A stretch of DNA of 64,000 nt from Brevundimonas viscosa (lineage in GTDB: Bacteria > Pseudomonadota > Alphaproteobacteria > Caulobacterales > Caulobacteraceae): positions 33,029 through 97,028 of the forward strand of contig NZ_FOZV01000010.1 in the NCBI RefSeq assembly GCF_900116065.1. Direction: 5' to 3'. Under the pieces are notes generated by a model. The model made no database searches and was not told the DNA's origin. It saw only the letters and a list, made by a program, of their open reading frames with translations. Positions within the stretch are counted from its first letter, which is position 1, and each line of letters begins with the position of its first letter. Below are positions 36,953 through 45,662 of the stretch, in pieces. Position numbers and translations under genes: made by a program.

Positions 36953-37237
36953 ATGTTGCAAGAGCGACGTCTCAACAGTCGAGGCGAACAGTACGTAGTC
37001 GGCCCGACCGGCACGCCCCTGACGCTGCGGGACCTGCCGCCGGCCAACACCGACCGCTGGGTGATCCGTCGCAAGGCCGAGGTCGTCGCCGCCGTTCGGG
37101 GTGGGCTGATCAGCCTCGAGGACGCGCTCGAACGCTACCGCCTCACCGCCGAGGAATTCATCGCCTGGCAGAAGGCGATCGACAAATGGGGCATGCAGGG
37201 CCTGCGCACCACGCGCATCCAGCATTACCGCGGATAA
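36953..37237 (+). CDS. sciP: CtrA-inhibiting cell cycle regulator SciP (DUF1153)
   Basis: 94 residues from the ATG at 36953 (an ATG at 36938 adds five residues, but known SciP proteins begin with MLQER). Very close to Caulobacter SciP across its whole length: LNSRGEQYVVGPTGTPLTL, RWVIRRKAEVVAAVRGGL, RYRLTAEEFIAWQKAID and GLRTTRIQHYR. The helix-turn-helix protein binds CtrA and blocks its transcriptional activation in swarmer cells. It sits downstream of flgE as in Caulobacter, behind a CtrA-like box, and is followed by a strong hairpin. Confidence 0.95.
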   Translation: MLQERRLNSRGEQYVVGPTGTPLTLRDLPPANTDRWVIRRKAEVVAAVRGGLISLEDALERYRLTAEEFIAWQKAIDKWGMQGLRTTRIQHYRG

Positions 37238-37258
37238 GGTCTCTCCCCGACCGACGCG

Positions 37259-37295
37259 CGACGGCCGCTCCCGACGGGGGCGGCCGTCGTCGTTT
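37259..37295 (+). terminator. Terminator hairpin after sciP
   Basis: Stem CGACGGCCGC (37259-37268) with GCGGCCGTCG (37280-37289), and an inner CCC-GAC-GGG helix, followed by TCGTTT. It begins about 20 bases after the sciP stop. Confidence 0.7.
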
Positions 37296-37341
37296 GAGGC
37301 ACGCCTCGAAATCGCGCGGCTTTGCCCCTAGATAGCGCGCC

Positions 37342-38544
37342 ATGACCCTCGTTGAGGACATCTGCCCGGTTCCGACCATCGCACCCGCCGACACCGACGC
37401 GGCGATCGCCGCTGCGCGCGCGGCCGTGGGCCTGCCTGTCGGCACGCGGATCGTCGCCGCCATGTCGGGTGGCGTGGACTCCACCGTGGTGGCCGCCCTG
37501 CTGCACAAGGCCGGCTACGACGTGGTCGGCGTCACCCTGCAGCTCTATGACCACGGCCAGGCGCTGAAGAAGAAGGGCGCCTGCTGCGCCGGCCAGGACA
37601 TCCACGACGCCCGGCTGGCGGCCGAGACCATCGGCATCCCGCACTACGTCCTCGACTACGAAAGCCGCTTCCGCGACGCGGTCATCGACCAGTTCGCCGA
37701 CAGCTACCTGCGCGGCGAGACGCCGGTGCCGTGCATCCGCTGCAACCAGACCGTCAAGTTCCGCGACCTGCTCGACGTCGCCCGCGACCTCGGGGCGGAG
37801 GCCATGGCCACCGGCCACTACGTCCGCCGCGCCATAACCGCCGACGGCCGGGTGCAGATGCGTAAGGCGATCGATCCCTCACGCGACCAGTCCTATTTCC
37901 TGTTCGCCACGACGGCGGCCCAGCTGGACTACCTGCGCTTCCCGCTGGCCGATCTGGAGAAGCCGCAGGTCCGTGGCGTCGCCCTCGACCTCGGCCTGCG
38001 CATCGCCGCCAAGCCGGACAGCCAGGACATCTGCTTCGTTCCCAACGGCGACTACCGCACCCTGATCGACCGCCTGCGCCCGGAAGGCCGCCAGGCCGGC
38101 GAGATCGTGCACATGGACGGCCGGGTGCTGGGCGAGCATGGCGGCATCACCGACTACACCATCGGCCAGCGCCGCGGCCTCAACGTCGCCGTGGGCGAGC
38201 CCCTGTTCGTGACGAAGTTGGACCCGGTGAAGCGCCACGTGATCGTCGGTCCGCGCGAGGCCCTCCTGACCGCGGCGCTGACGCTCGAGGAAACCAACTG
38301 GCTGGGCGACCAGCCGTCGCTGGAGGCCGCCGCCGCCGAAGGCGCGCCGGTGCTCGCCCGCGTGCGCTCGACGCGCGCCCCCTCCCCGGCCCGGCTGGCG
38401 TTCGCGGACGGGGCCGTTTCCGTCGTCTTCGAAACCGGCGAGGAGGGCGTCGCCCCCGGTCAGGCCTGCGCCCTCTACGACCCGGCCGACCCCGACCGCC
38501 TGCTGGGCGGCGGCTTCATCAAGGCCACGACCGCCGTTGTCTGA
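37342..38544 (+). CDS. mnmA: tRNA-specific 2-thiouridylase MnmA
   Basis: 400 residues. PP-loop ATP motif [14 protein letters not shown] near residue 41, then [42 protein letters not shown] with one of the catalytic Cys, [33 protein letters not shown] with the second catalytic Cys, and [10 protein letters not shown]. The enzyme adds sulfur at U34 of tRNA for Glu, Gln and Lys. Separate from the preceding sciP unit by a terminator; the following hemerythrin gene overlaps its end. Confidence 0.96.
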   Translation: MTLVEDICPVPTIAPADTDAAIAAARAAVGLPVGTRIVAAMSGGVDSTVVAALLHKAGYDVVGVTLQLYDHGQALKKKGACCAGQDIHDARLAAETIGIPHYVLDYESRFRDAVIDQFADSYLRGETPVPCIRCNQTVKFRDLLDVARDLGAEAMATGHYVRRAITADGRVQMRKAIDPSRDQSYFLFATTAAQLDYLRFPLADLEKPQVRGVALDLGLRIAAKPDSQDICFVPNGDYRTLIDRLRPEGRQAGEIVHMDGRVLGEHGGITDYTIGQRRGLNVAVGEPLFVTKLDPVKRHVIVGPREALLTAALTLEETNWLGDQPSLEAAAAEGAPVLARVRSTRAPSPARLAFADGAVSVVFETGEEGVAPGQACALYDPADPDRLLGGGFIKATTAVV

Positions 38545-39106
38545 CGCCGCCGACCCGCTGGCGCTCGCCGCCCGCGCCGGCCTGCCGGCCGAGTTCCTCT
38601 ACCTGCGCGACGAACTGCCCCGTGATCGCTGGACCGGCCTGCACGAGGTCGCGGCGCACTGGCTGCAGATGCACGCCAGCTTCCGCAACCACCAGGCGCA
38701 CATGAACGCGCTGGTCGCCCGCTGGCGGGCCGACGACGACCTGAGCGCCCTGCACCGCCAGCTGACGCCGGCCCTGCAGGCCTTCCTCCAGCACCTCGAC
38801 GGCCACCACCGCGTCGAAAGCGGCCATTACTTTCCGATGATGCGGGGCGTCGAGCCGAGGATCGCCGCCGGGCTCGACCTGCTCGACCGCGATCACGACG
38901 CCGTCCACGCCCATCTGGAGGCCCTGTTCCGGTCGGGCCTCGCCTTCCACCGCGCCGTCTCGGGGAGCGCGCCCGACGCCCGTGACCACGCCGCCCGCCT
39001 CGCCGACACCCTCGCCGCGGCGGGTCCCCCGCTGGCCCGACACCTCGACGACGAGGAGGACATCGTCATCCCCCTGATCCAGCTACGCGGCCTGCCGCAA
39101 GGCTAG
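38537..39106 (+). CDS. Hemerythrin-domain (HHE) protein
   Basis: 189 residues from a TTG start that overlaps mnmA by 8 bases; the first ATG in frame would remove part of the four-helix domain. The iron-binding residues appear as H-x-N-H (FRNHQAHMN), H-H-R-V-E ([13 protein letters not shown]), L-D-R-D-H-D-x-V-H and H-L-D-D-E-E-D-x-V-I-P. Such proteins bind oxygen, nitric oxide or iron and may serve in nitrosative stress. No further context. Confidence 0.82.
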   Translation: MSDAADPLALAARAGLPAEFLYLRDELPRDRWTGLHEVAAHWLQMHASFRNHQAHMNALVARWRADDDLSALHRQLTPALQAFLQHLDGHHRVESGHYFPMMRGVEPRIAAGLDLLDRDHDAVHAHLEALFRSGLAFHRAVSGSAPDARDHAARLADTLAAAGPPLARHLDDEEDIVIPLIQLRGLPQG

Positions 39107-39942
39107 CCCCGCGCTGGCAGTATCTTCCGCCGCTGCCGCACCACCGCCAGGGGCCGGCCGTCCGGGGCCCAGGCGGCGCCGTCCTCGACCGCCCAGCCGC
39201 CGCCGACGTCGCGGCTCCAGAAGTGGAAATAGGCCCAGCCCTCCGGCGAGGTCGCCGGCGTCGGCTCGGCCAGAAGGTCGGCGCGCAGGTCGACGCTGGT
39301 CGAGATCGCCGGCGGCGCCGGAAAGGCGGTGAAATAGGTCGGATAGAGGCCGTCCAGCAGGAACAGCAGCCGCAGCTCGTCCAGCGGCGCGCCGTCGACG
39401 CAGCGCATCCAGCAGCCCAGCTCCGACGAGCGCCCGGCGTTCTCGCCGAACAGCTTCGGCCCGTCGACGAAGCGGTGCTCGATGTGACGCGTGAACCACG
39501 GCCCGAACCTCGGGTCCATCGGCGTGGCCGGCAGCGTCTCCAGGGCAGGCGGCCGCGCCACGAGGGGCGTCAGCACGGGGCCGTCCACGTCGCGCCCGAA
39601 GGTGGCCAGGGCCTGCACCGCCGCGCGATCCCCCTGCCCGCCGCTCACGTGCGCATAGGCCACGTTGCGCCCGCCGCGGGTCAGGGTCGGCGTGAACCGC
39701 ACCGCCTCGCCGAACCGCGCCGCCGCCAGATACTGGATCGACAGGGTCTGCAACGGGGTCTCGACCCCCAGCCCCTGCCGCGCCGCCCCGGCCGCCAGCG
39801 CCGCCATCAGGCCGCCGAACGGAGCCCCCTTCGTGGGGTCCATGGCCTGTGGCGCGTTCGAGAAGCCGGCGTCCAGACGGGCGACCAGCCCGCCGCCGTC
39901 TTCAGTCAGGGTGAGGGCTTCGGCGAGGCTCTGTGTCGTCAT
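39103..39942 (-). CDS. TesB-like acyl-CoA thioesterase (double hotdog)
   Basis: 279 residues from the ATG at 39942; the in-frame extension to 40095 lies over the HxlR control region. The protein is built of two hotdog domains: first KGAPFGGLMAALAAGAAR, QTLSIQYLAAARFGEAVRF; second GRSSELGCWMRCVDGAPLDE, LLFLLDGLYPTYF and AISTSVDLRADL. It hydrolyses acyl-CoA esters, chain length unknown. It is divergent from the HxlR regulator gene (181 bases apart) and ends 4 bases into the hemerythrin gene. Confidence 0.8.
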   Translation of the reverse strand: MTTQSLAEALTLTEDGGGLVARLDAGFSNAPQAMDPTKGAPFGGLMAALAAGAARQGLGVETPLQTLSIQYLAAARFGEAVRFTPTLTRGGRNVAYAHVSGGQGDRAAVQALATFGRDVDGPVLTPLVARPPALETLPATPMDPRFGPWFTRHIEHRFVDGPKLFGENAGRSSELGCWMRCVDGAPLDELRLLFLLDGLYPTYFTAFPAPPAISTSVDLRADLLAEPTPATSPEGWAYFHFWSRDVGGGWAVEDGAAWAPDGRPLAVVRQRRKILPARG

Positions 39943-40076
39943 GGGGGAGCGGCTACCGCGAACGAAGGGTGGGCGGAAGGCCCACGCCTTCCGCCCGGAG
40001 TTCAAGTGATCAGGATCCGCCGCAGATAAGCCGCGACATGTCCGTAGCGAAACAAGACTGACCCAGTGCGTTCGGA

Positions 40077-40095
40077 TTGGCAACCCTCTTGCCAA
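40077..40095. promoter_or_regulatory. Inverted repeat, candidate operator of the HxlR gene
   Basis: TTGGCAA-CCCTC-TTGCCAA, a perfect 7-base inverted repeat with a 5-base spacer, 28 bases before the HxlR start and between it and the divergent thioesterase gene. Position and symmetry suit a dimeric winged-helix repressor controlling itself and possibly the thioesterase. Confidence 0.6.
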
Positions 40096-40123
40096 ACAGC
40101 TGACGCAGGGTCACTTTCAGGTC

Positions 40124-40621
40124 ATGGGACGCACCGCCGACTATTCGCGCCAGAGCTGCTCGATCGCCGCGACGCTCGAGGTCATCGGCGATCCATGGAC
40201 CCTGCTGGTCATCCGCGACGCCTTCAACGGCGTCAGCCGCTTCGAACAGTGGCAGGAGCGGCTTGGCGTGGCCCGCAACGTGCTCGCCGCCCGCCTCAAG
40301 AGCCTGGTCCAGCACGGGGTGCTCGAGCCCCGCCTCTACTCCGAGCGCCCGCCGCGCAACGAATATGTGCTTACGGCCAAGGGCAAGGACCTCTACGGCG
40401 TGCTGGTCACCCTGCACGGCTGGGGCGCCAAGCACGTCTACTGCGACGCGGATGCGGGCGTCTCCATGCTGCACAAGACCTGCGGCCACGATCTGCAGCC
40501 GCGCATCGCCTGCGGCTGCTGCGGCGAACTGGTCAAGCCCCGCGACATCCAGCTGAACCTCTCCGAGAACCGCCCGACCGTCGGCGAACTGATGCCGAAG
40601 ACGCAGGGCGAGGAAGCGTAA
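40124..40621 (+). CDS. HxlR family winged-helix transcriptional regulator
   Basis: 165 residues. The HxlR domain starts SCSIAATLEVIGDPWTLLVIRDAFNGVSRFEQWQ and continues LGVARNVLAARLKSLVQHGVLEPRLYSERPPRNEYVLTAKG, the family signature. The C-terminus adds Cys-rich CGHDLQPRIACGCCGELVKP, which could be redox- or metal-sensing as in many HxlR regulators. An inverted repeat just upstream is a candidate operator. It is divergent from the thioesterase, so they may be co-regulated. Confidence 0.92.
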   Translation: MGRTADYSRQSCSIAATLEVIGDPWTLLVIRDAFNGVSRFEQWQERLGVARNVLAARLKSLVQHGVLEPRLYSERPPRNEYVLTAKGKDLYGVLVTLHGWGAKHVYCDADAGVSMLHKTCGHDLQPRIACGCCGELVKPRDIQLNLSENRPTVGELMPKTQGEEA

Positions 40622-40696
40622 AGCCGCCCCTCCCTGGCCGCGACGGGAGGTGAGCCCCCCCTTCCTTCTCCGCTCCCCCTCGCCCACCCTTCGCGC

Positions 40697-41284
40697 ATGC
40701 CCGACTCGCTTCATCGCTGCGCCTGGTGCGGGAACGATCCGCTTTATGTCGCCTATCACGACGAGGAATGGGGCGTGCCTGAACGCGACCCCCGCGCCCT
40801 GTGGGAGAAGCTGGTGCTGGACGGCATGCAGGCCGGGCTGGCGTGGATCACCATCCTGCGCAAGCGCGACGGCATCCGCGACGCCTTCCACGGCTTCGAC
40901 CCCGAGATCGTCGCCCGCTACGGCGACGCCGACGTCGAGCGCCTGCTGGCCGACCCGCGTATCATCCGCTCCCGCGCCAAGATCGGTTCGGCGATCAAGG
41001 GCGCCCGGATCTGGCTCGACATGCGCGAGGGCGGCGAGGACTTCTCGACCTGGCTGTGGTCCATCGTCGACGGCCGGCCGATCCAGAACGCCTGGACCGA
41101 CAGCGCTGCCCGTCCGGTCGCGACTCCGGAATCCGAGGCCATGGCCAGGGCGCTGAAGCAGCGCGGCTTCACTTTCTGCGGCCCTGTGATCGTGTACGCC
41201 TTCATGCAGGCTGTGGGCATGGCCAACGATCACGGCGTCGAGTGCTTCCGTCACCCGCAGGTTCGTGCGATGGCCGGTTCGTGA
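40697..41284 (+). CDS. tag: DNA-3-methyladenine glycosylase I
   Basis: 195 residues. N-terminal zinc site [59 protein letters not shown]-like [30 protein letters not shown] and CFRHPQ; matches Tag over its whole length. It removes 3-methyladenine from DNA. Its stop overlaps the GTG start of rnhB by 4 bases, so the two genes are coupled. Confidence 0.95.
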   Translation: MPDSLHRCAWCGNDPLYVAYHDEEWGVPERDPRALWEKLVLDGMQAGLAWITILRKRDGIRDAFHGFDPEIVARYGDADVERLLADPRIIRSRAKIGSAIKGARIWLDMREGGEDFSTWLWSIVDGRPIQNAWTDSAARPVATPESEAMARALKQRGFTFCGPVIVYAFMQAVGMANDHGVECFRHPQVRAMAGS

Positions 41285-41955
41285 AGTCCGCGTCCCCGAA
41301 ATCGAAGCCCAAGGGCAGGACCGCAGCGCCGAAGATCATGCGGCCGATCCCGACCCTCGCGCTGGAGACCCTGCTGGTCGACAGCAGCGGCGGCCCGGTG
41401 TGCGGGGTCGACGAGGCCGGCCGCGGCCCGTGGGCCGGCCCGGTGTCGGCGGCGGCGGTGATCCTCCACCCGGAGGACCTGCCGGAGGGCATCGACGATT
41501 CCAAGGTGCTGACCGCCGAGCGCCGTGAGGCGCTGGAGATTGAGATCAAGGCGCGCGCCGTCGCGTGGGGGGTCGGCTTCGCCTCGGTCGACGAGATCGC
41601 CGAGCTCAACATCCTGCACGCCACCGGGCTGGCCATGTGCCGCGCCGTCGAGGCCCTGTCGATCACGCCGGTCGCCGCCCTCGTCGACGGCAACTACCGA
41701 TTCAAGCTGCCCTGCGAGGTGCAGACGGTGGTCGGCGGCGACGGCCTGTCGCTGTCCATCGCCGCCGCCTCCATTCTCGCCAAGACGGCCCGCGACCGGC
41801 TGATGATCGAGCTGGACGCCCTCTATCCCGGCTACGGCTTCGCCAGCCACAAGGGCTACAATGCGCCCGCCCACCAGCAGGCGTTGCGCGAGCTCGGCCC
41901 CTGCCCGGAACACCGGCGCGCCTGGGCGCCGATCCGGGCGCTGCTGGAAGGCTGA
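41281..41955 (+). CDS. rnhB: Ribonuclease HII
   Basis: 224 residues from a GTG that overlaps the tag stop (GTGA); an ATG at 41338 would give a 205-residue form that also covers the whole domain. The N-terminal 19 residues are Lys/Ser/Pro-rich. RNase HII motifs are [22 protein letters not shown] with catalytic Asp and Glu, [35 protein letters not shown] and [17 protein letters not shown]. It removes ribonucleotides and RNA primers from DNA hybrids. Confidence 0.94.
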   Translation: MKSASPKSKPKGRTAAPKIMRPIPTLALETLLVDSSGGPVCGVDEAGRGPWAGPVSAAAVILHPEDLPEGIDDSKVLTAERREALEIEIKARAVAWGVGFASVDEIAELNILHATGLAMCRAVEALSITPVAALVDGNYRFKLPCEVQTVVGGDGLSLSIAAASILAKTARDRLMIELDALYPGYGFASHKGYNAPAHQQALRELGPCPEHRRAWAPIRALLEG

Positions 41956-41957
41956 CG

Positions 41958-41978
41958 GCCGTCCGGCCGGCGGACGGC
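41958..41978. terminator. Hairpin between convergent rnhB and a small gene
   Basis: GCCGTCCG (41958-41965) with CGGACGGC (41971-41978) and loop GCCGG. It lies just after the rnhB stop and before the end of the opposing gene. No T-tract. Confidence 0.45.
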
Positions 41979-41982
41979 GCAG

Positions 41983-42393
41983 TCAGCCCCGTCCGGGCGC
42001 GGGTCGGCACGACGCTTCGTCCAGATCGTCTTCGGCGACCCGATATCCGCCCGCGGGGTCGCGCACGATGCGAATGGCCTGGAAGGCGAGGTAGCTCCCG
42101 CCGTTCAGCGTCCGGTCCGAGAAGCAGGCGACGGCGCCGTCCGGCTCACTGCGGATGATCCTGAGACCGATCACCCAGTCATCGCGCCCGTCGAACCGCC
42201 GCGTCAGGTAGAAGGAGTCGCCGGAGGAGCTCGCCTCCGTGAAATCCCAGTCGGCGGGCCGCTTCAAGCCAGGCGCGCGGCGCGGCTGAAGCGAGTTGCG
42301 GAAAGACGTCATGTCCAGCCCTCGGAGAACCTCCTCGGCGGAAGGCTGGGCGACACACAGGCCGGCGGCCAGCGCAAGCGAGGCGAGGAACAT
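41983..42393 (-). CDS. Secreted protein of unknown function
   Basis: 136 residues with a signal peptide (MFLASLALAAGLCVAQP). The mature part includes TSFRNSLQPRRAPGLKRPADWDFTEA and SFYLTRRFDGRDDWVIGLRIIRS and ends with Cys residues. No family recognised. It is convergent with rnhB. Confidence 0.6.
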   Translation of the reverse strand: MFLASLALAAGLCVAQPSAEEVLRGLDMTSFRNSLQPRRAPGLKRPADWDFTEASSSGDSFYLTRRFDGRDDWVIGLRIIRSEPDGAVACFSDRTLNGGSYLAFQAIRIVRDPAGGYRVAEDDLDEASCRPAPGRG

Positions 42394-42499
42394 GGGCGAC
42401 TCGTTTTCGTGAGGCGGAACAGGCCTGGATCACAGCACGTCCGACAGCCGTGTCCAGTCACGAGCGGTTGTGCCGGCTCCCGCCCCTCGCGCGAGCTGG

Positions 42500-42751
42500 T
42501 CAGATCTGCAGCATGCCGCCCAGCAGCGCACCCGCCAGCGCCGCGAACAGGCCGCCGAACACGACCACGGCCCAGCCCGGCGTTTCGCTCCGCGCCGTCG
42601 GTCTCGACTGATACGGCATGGTCCAGCCCGTGTCGTTGGCCGGCCGATGATCGAAGCGAGGACTGGCGGGCGCGCGCCAGGCCACGGCGTCGAACGCGTC
42701 GGCGGCCCGGCCGTAGGCGCGATAACCCTGGAGGCGGTGCGAGGGGCTCAT
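42500..42751 (-). CDS. Small membrane-anchored protein of unknown function
   Basis: 83 residues from the ATG at 42751 with GGAAGA seven bases upstream (an ATG at 42766 gives 88 residues). The N-terminus is polar (MSPSHRLQGYRAYGRAADAF) and the last 25 residues form a single hydrophobic segment, WAVVVFGGLFAALAGALLGG. No family recognised. Confidence 0.5.
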   Translation of the reverse strand: MSPSHRLQGYRAYGRAADAFDAVAWRAPASPRFDHRPANDTGWTMPYQSRPTARSETPGWAVVVFGGLFAALAGALLGGMLQI

Positions 42752-42812
42752 CGAAGCGTCTTCCATGGCTGGCGAAACGGACGACGAGTCGTCCCGTTCC
42801 GTACGCTTCCGC

Positions 42813-43841
42813 TCAGGCGGCGTCGGCCAAGCTTACACGACGTTCGGCGACCACAAAAAGGTATTCGACGTTCCGCAGCCGGCCCACCGCTCCGACCTTC
42901 TCGCCCCTCGGATTATGGATGCCGATCCGGGCGCCGACGTAGCGCGGCCGGGCGATCTCGATCACCTGCACCTGCCCCCGCGCGGACAGCATCCGCACCA
43001 GCTCCTCGCGCGACAGGTAACCCTCGTCGTTGAACGAGACGACCAGATTGGGCGCCTTCAGTGCAGCGATGGTCGCCTCAAGCGCCGGGCCGATCCCCGG
43101 GCGACTGTTGAAGGCGCTCTTGCGGGTGCGGACGTCGATCCGCTTGTTCGCCACGCCGTAGGTCTCCGGCTTGTCCCACAGCACCAGGCTCTCCCAGCAG
43201 TGGTAGTTCCCGAGGTAGGAGTGCTGGTTGTAGGGCGGGTCAAGATAGACGAGGTCGGCTTCGATCTCCGGCGCGATCTCGACCGCGTCGGCCCGCGTCG
43301 CCCGGCCTTCGCCCGGCAGCAGCTCCGGCAGCCGCAGCTCCAGCGGCTTCAGCGCCCGCGGGGCCCAGCGCTTCATGTAGGCCATCTGCAGTCCCGCCGT
43401 GGAATCGACGCGGTCGGCGGCCTCCATCAGGCTGACCAGGGCGATCGCCTCCAGCTCGGGTTCCAGCGCCATCGCCGCGATCCGCTCCCGCACGGCGTCG
43501 ATGCGGGCGCCATTGTCGGGGTGGAAGAAGCGGGCGTCCTCGCAATAGGCGCGGGTGAACCAGCCCGCCTCCGGCCGCACGGTCCTGAGCTCGGCCAGCA
43601 CGCCCCCGGCCTTCTCCAGCCACCGATTGCGGTCCGCCTGCACGTAACAGGTCGCCAGCGCGTGAGCGTAGGCGTTGTGGTCGTTCGACCAGACCCGGTA
43701 GCCCCCCTTCTTCAGCGCGTGGCCGACCCGCGCCGTGCCGGAGAACAGGTCGCACACCGTCCCGCCGTCCGGCATCGCCGCCGCGATCGCCGCCGTCACA
43801 TGGCCCAGCAACGCCCGCTTGGAGCCGATGTATTTGATCAT
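42813..43841 (-). CDS. Orphan DNA adenine-N6 methyltransferase (D12 class)
   Basis: 342 residues. Starts MIKYIGSKRALLGHV (the AdoMet motif X of this class), motif I is VCDLFSGTARVGHALKKGG (residues 29-47), and the catalytic motif IV is DLVYLDPPYNQHSYLGNYH (197-215) with DPPY at 201-204. The layout is of alpha-group Dam/D12-type enzymes that methylate adenine in a specific sequence. No restriction endonuclease gene is adjacent, so it is an orphan or a solitary regulator like CcrM, but unrelated to CcrM in motif order. Recognition site unknown. Confidence 0.85.
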   Translation of the reverse strand: MIKYIGSKRALLGHVTAAIAAAMPDGGTVCDLFSGTARVGHALKKGGYRVWSNDHNAYAHALATCYVQADRNRWLEKAGGVLAELRTVRPEAGWFTRAYCEDARFFHPDNGARIDAVRERIAAMALEPELEAIALVSLMEAADRVDSTAGLQMAYMKRWAPRALKPLELRLPELLPGEGRATRADAVEIAPEIEADLVYLDPPYNQHSYLGNYHCWESLVLWDKPETYGVANKRIDVRTRKSAFNSRPGIGPALEATIAALKAPNLVVSFNDEGYLSREELVRMLSARGQVQVIEIARPRYVGARIGIHNPRGEKVGAVGRLRNVEYLFVVAERRVSLADAA

Positions 43842-43851
43842 CCGACCCGTC

Positions 43852-43900
43852 TCCTCCCCCTCAGGGGGAGGGGGACCGCGAAGCGGTCGAGGAGGCCCTC
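43852..43900. repeat. REP-like palindromic unit
   Basis: CCTCCCCCTCAGGGGGAGGG, GGACC, a GCGAAGC stem and a final GAGG segment, the same design as the pair at 10487-10601 on a single unit. It fills the space between the methyltransferase start and the pyruvate kinase end. Confidence 0.75.
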
Positions 43901-43901
43901 G

Positions 43902-45335
43902 TCAGCGCTTCGCCTTCTTCGCCGGAGCATGCGCCAGCCGCAGCAGATTCGCAGCCCCCGGCGCTCCGAACGGCGTGCCGGCGAGGATCAGCACCCGCTG
44001 GCCCGGCTGGGCCAGCTCGTTGTCCATGGCCGCCTGAACCGCGTCCTCGGTGACCTCCTCCAGCGACGAGGGCTCACGCCCCAGCCGCGACTCCAGGCCC
44101 CAGACCAGCGCCAGCCTCCGGGCCGTCGACGGATTGGGCGTCAGCGCCAGAACCGGCTGCAGCGGCCGCTCGCGCGCCATTCGCCGCGCCGTCCCGCCCA
44201 GGGTCGTGAACACCACGATGCAGGCCGTGGACTGGGCCTCGCCGGCCTTGCGCGCCGCGGCCACCAGGGCGTCCACGTCGTGCTCGTCCATGCCCGCGTG
44301 CTCGGCGTCCATCAGTCCGGGCCACAGCGGGTCGCGTTCGACCCGCTCGATGATCCGGTTCATCACCGACACTGTCTCCAGCGGATAGTCGCCCGAAGCC
44401 GTCTCCGCCGAGAGCATCAGGGCGTCGGCCCCCTCGTAGGCGGCGTTGGCGACGTCCGACGCCTCGGCCCGCGTCGGAGCCGGCGCGCTGGTCATCGACT
44501 CCAGCATCTGGGTGGCCACAATCGCCGGCACGCCGCGTTGCCGCGCCGCCCGCAGGATCTGCTTCTGGGCCACGGGCACCTCTTCGGGGTCCAGCTCCAC
44601 CCCCAGGTCGCCCCGCGCCACCATCACCCCGTCGCAGTAGTCGAGGATCGACTCCAGCTGGTGCAGCGCCTGCGGCTTCTCGATCTTGGCCAGACATGCG
44701 GCGCGGCCGTCGACCAGCCGCTTCAGCTCGGCCATGTCCTCGGCCTTCTGGACGAAACTCAGCGCCACCCAGTCGACGCCGATCCGGAGCGCGAAGGCCA
44801 GATCCTCGCGGTCCTTGGGCGTCAGCGCCGAGACCGGTATCACCGCCTCCGGCACCGCCACGCCCTTGCGGTCCGACAGCTTGGTTCCGCTTTCAACGGT
44901 GACGTCGGCCCACTCGTCGGTCCGTTCGCCGACCCGCAGCCGCACCCGCCCATCGTCGAGCAGCAGCAGCATGCCCGTGCGCAGCGCCCTGAAGATCTCC
45001 GGGTGCGGCATCTGCACCCGCGTCTCGTCGCCCGGCGTCGGGTCGAGGTCGAAGCGCATGGTGTGACCCGGCTTCACCTCGATCTCGACGTCCTGGAACC
45101 GGCCCAGCCGCAGCTTCGGCCCCTGCAGGTCAGCCAGCACCCCCAGCGGGCGCTTCAGCGCCATCTCCGCGCCGCGCACCGCCTTCAGCGCCGCCGCATG
45201 GTCCTCGTGCGAGCCGTGGCTGAAGTTGAGGCGGAACACGTCCACCCCGGCCTGGGCGAGGGACTTCACCATGCCGGGCGCCCGCGAGGCGGGCCCCAGG
45301 GTCGCGACGATGCGCGCGCGCCGGGCTCTCTTCAT
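43902..45335 (-). CDS. pyk: Pyruvate kinase
   Basis: 477 residues from the ATG at 45335. ARIVATLGPAS, VDVFRLNFSHGSHEDH, LADLQGPKLRLG, DWVALSFVQKAEDM, ACLAKIEKPQALHQL, GVMVARGDLGVELDPEEVP, ATQMLESMTSAPAPTRAEASDVANAAYEGADALMLSAETASGDYP and a C-terminal allosteric domain are intact; IEKP contains the catalytic Lys. It makes pyruvate and ATP from phosphoenolpyruvate. A signal for regulation is not seen; a REP element follows the stop. Confidence 0.96.
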   Translation of the reverse strand: MKRARRARIVATLGPASRAPGMVKSLAQAGVDVFRLNFSHGSHEDHAAALKAVRGAEMALKRPLGVLADLQGPKLRLGRFQDVEIEVKPGHTMRFDLDPTPGDETRVQMPHPEIFRALRTGMLLLLDDGRVRLRVGERTDEWADVTVESGTKLSDRKGVAVPEAVIPVSALTPKDREDLAFALRIGVDWVALSFVQKAEDMAELKRLVDGRAACLAKIEKPQALHQLESILDYCDGVMVARGDLGVELDPEEVPVAQKQILRAARQRGVPAIVATQMLESMTSAPAPTRAEASDVANAAYEGADALMLSAETASGDYPLETVSVMNRIIERVERDPLWPGLMDAEHAGMDEHDVDALVAAARKAGEAQSTACIVVFTTLGGTARRMARERPLQPVLALTPNPSTARRLALVWGLESRLGREPSSLEEVTEDAVQAAMDNELAQPGQRVLILAGTPFGAPGAANLLRLAHAPAKKAKR

Positions 45336-45476
45336 CGAATATCCATGCGGCTGGTGGGGACGATGTCCCCTTGTGCCCCTCAAAGCGTCTGCGAGTAAGG
45401 CCGGTTCATTCCGCGAAACACGAAGTTATGCGCTAGGCTGCGGCCCGCGGCGCCCAGCCGCCGCAGGAGCAGGACC

Positions 45477-45659
45477 ATGGCCGGACTCAAGGACAAGCGC
45501 GGTTTCATCGACAAGGACCGGCTCGACCTGTCGGAGCGGCAGGCCGTCGAATACTGGATGAAGCGCTGGGGCGTCACCCGAGACCAGATCGTCACCGCGC
45601 ACCGCAATGCCGGCCGCATGGTCAAGGACATCGCCGCCGAGCTGGGCAAGAAGCGCTGA
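45477..45659 (+). CDS. DUF3606 small protein
   Basis: 60 residues: KRGFIDKDRLDLSERQAVEYWMKRWGVTRDQI is the DUF3606 signature. Good ribosome binding site GGAGCAGGACC before the ATG. No known function for the family. It is convergent with the AlkB-like gene, which ends 3 bases after it. Confidence 0.85.
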   Translation: MAGLKDKRGFIDKDRLDLSERQAVEYWMKRWGVTRDQIVTAHRNAGRMVKDIAAELGKKR

Positions 45660-45662
45660 GCC

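Noticed and set aside
39971..39996. GGGCGGAAGG / CCTTCCGCCC hairpin upstream of the thioesterase
   Set aside because: A strong stem but without T-tract and in a divergent promoter region where a terminator is not expected; significance unclear.
42813..43841. Restriction-modification system
   Set aside because: Neighbouring genes are a small membrane protein and pyruvate kinase; no endonuclease or specificity gene was seen.
42765..45398. Long plus-strand open frame opposite the methyltransferase and pyruvate kinase
   Set aside because: Antisense shadow; pyruvate kinase motifs are complete on the minus strand.
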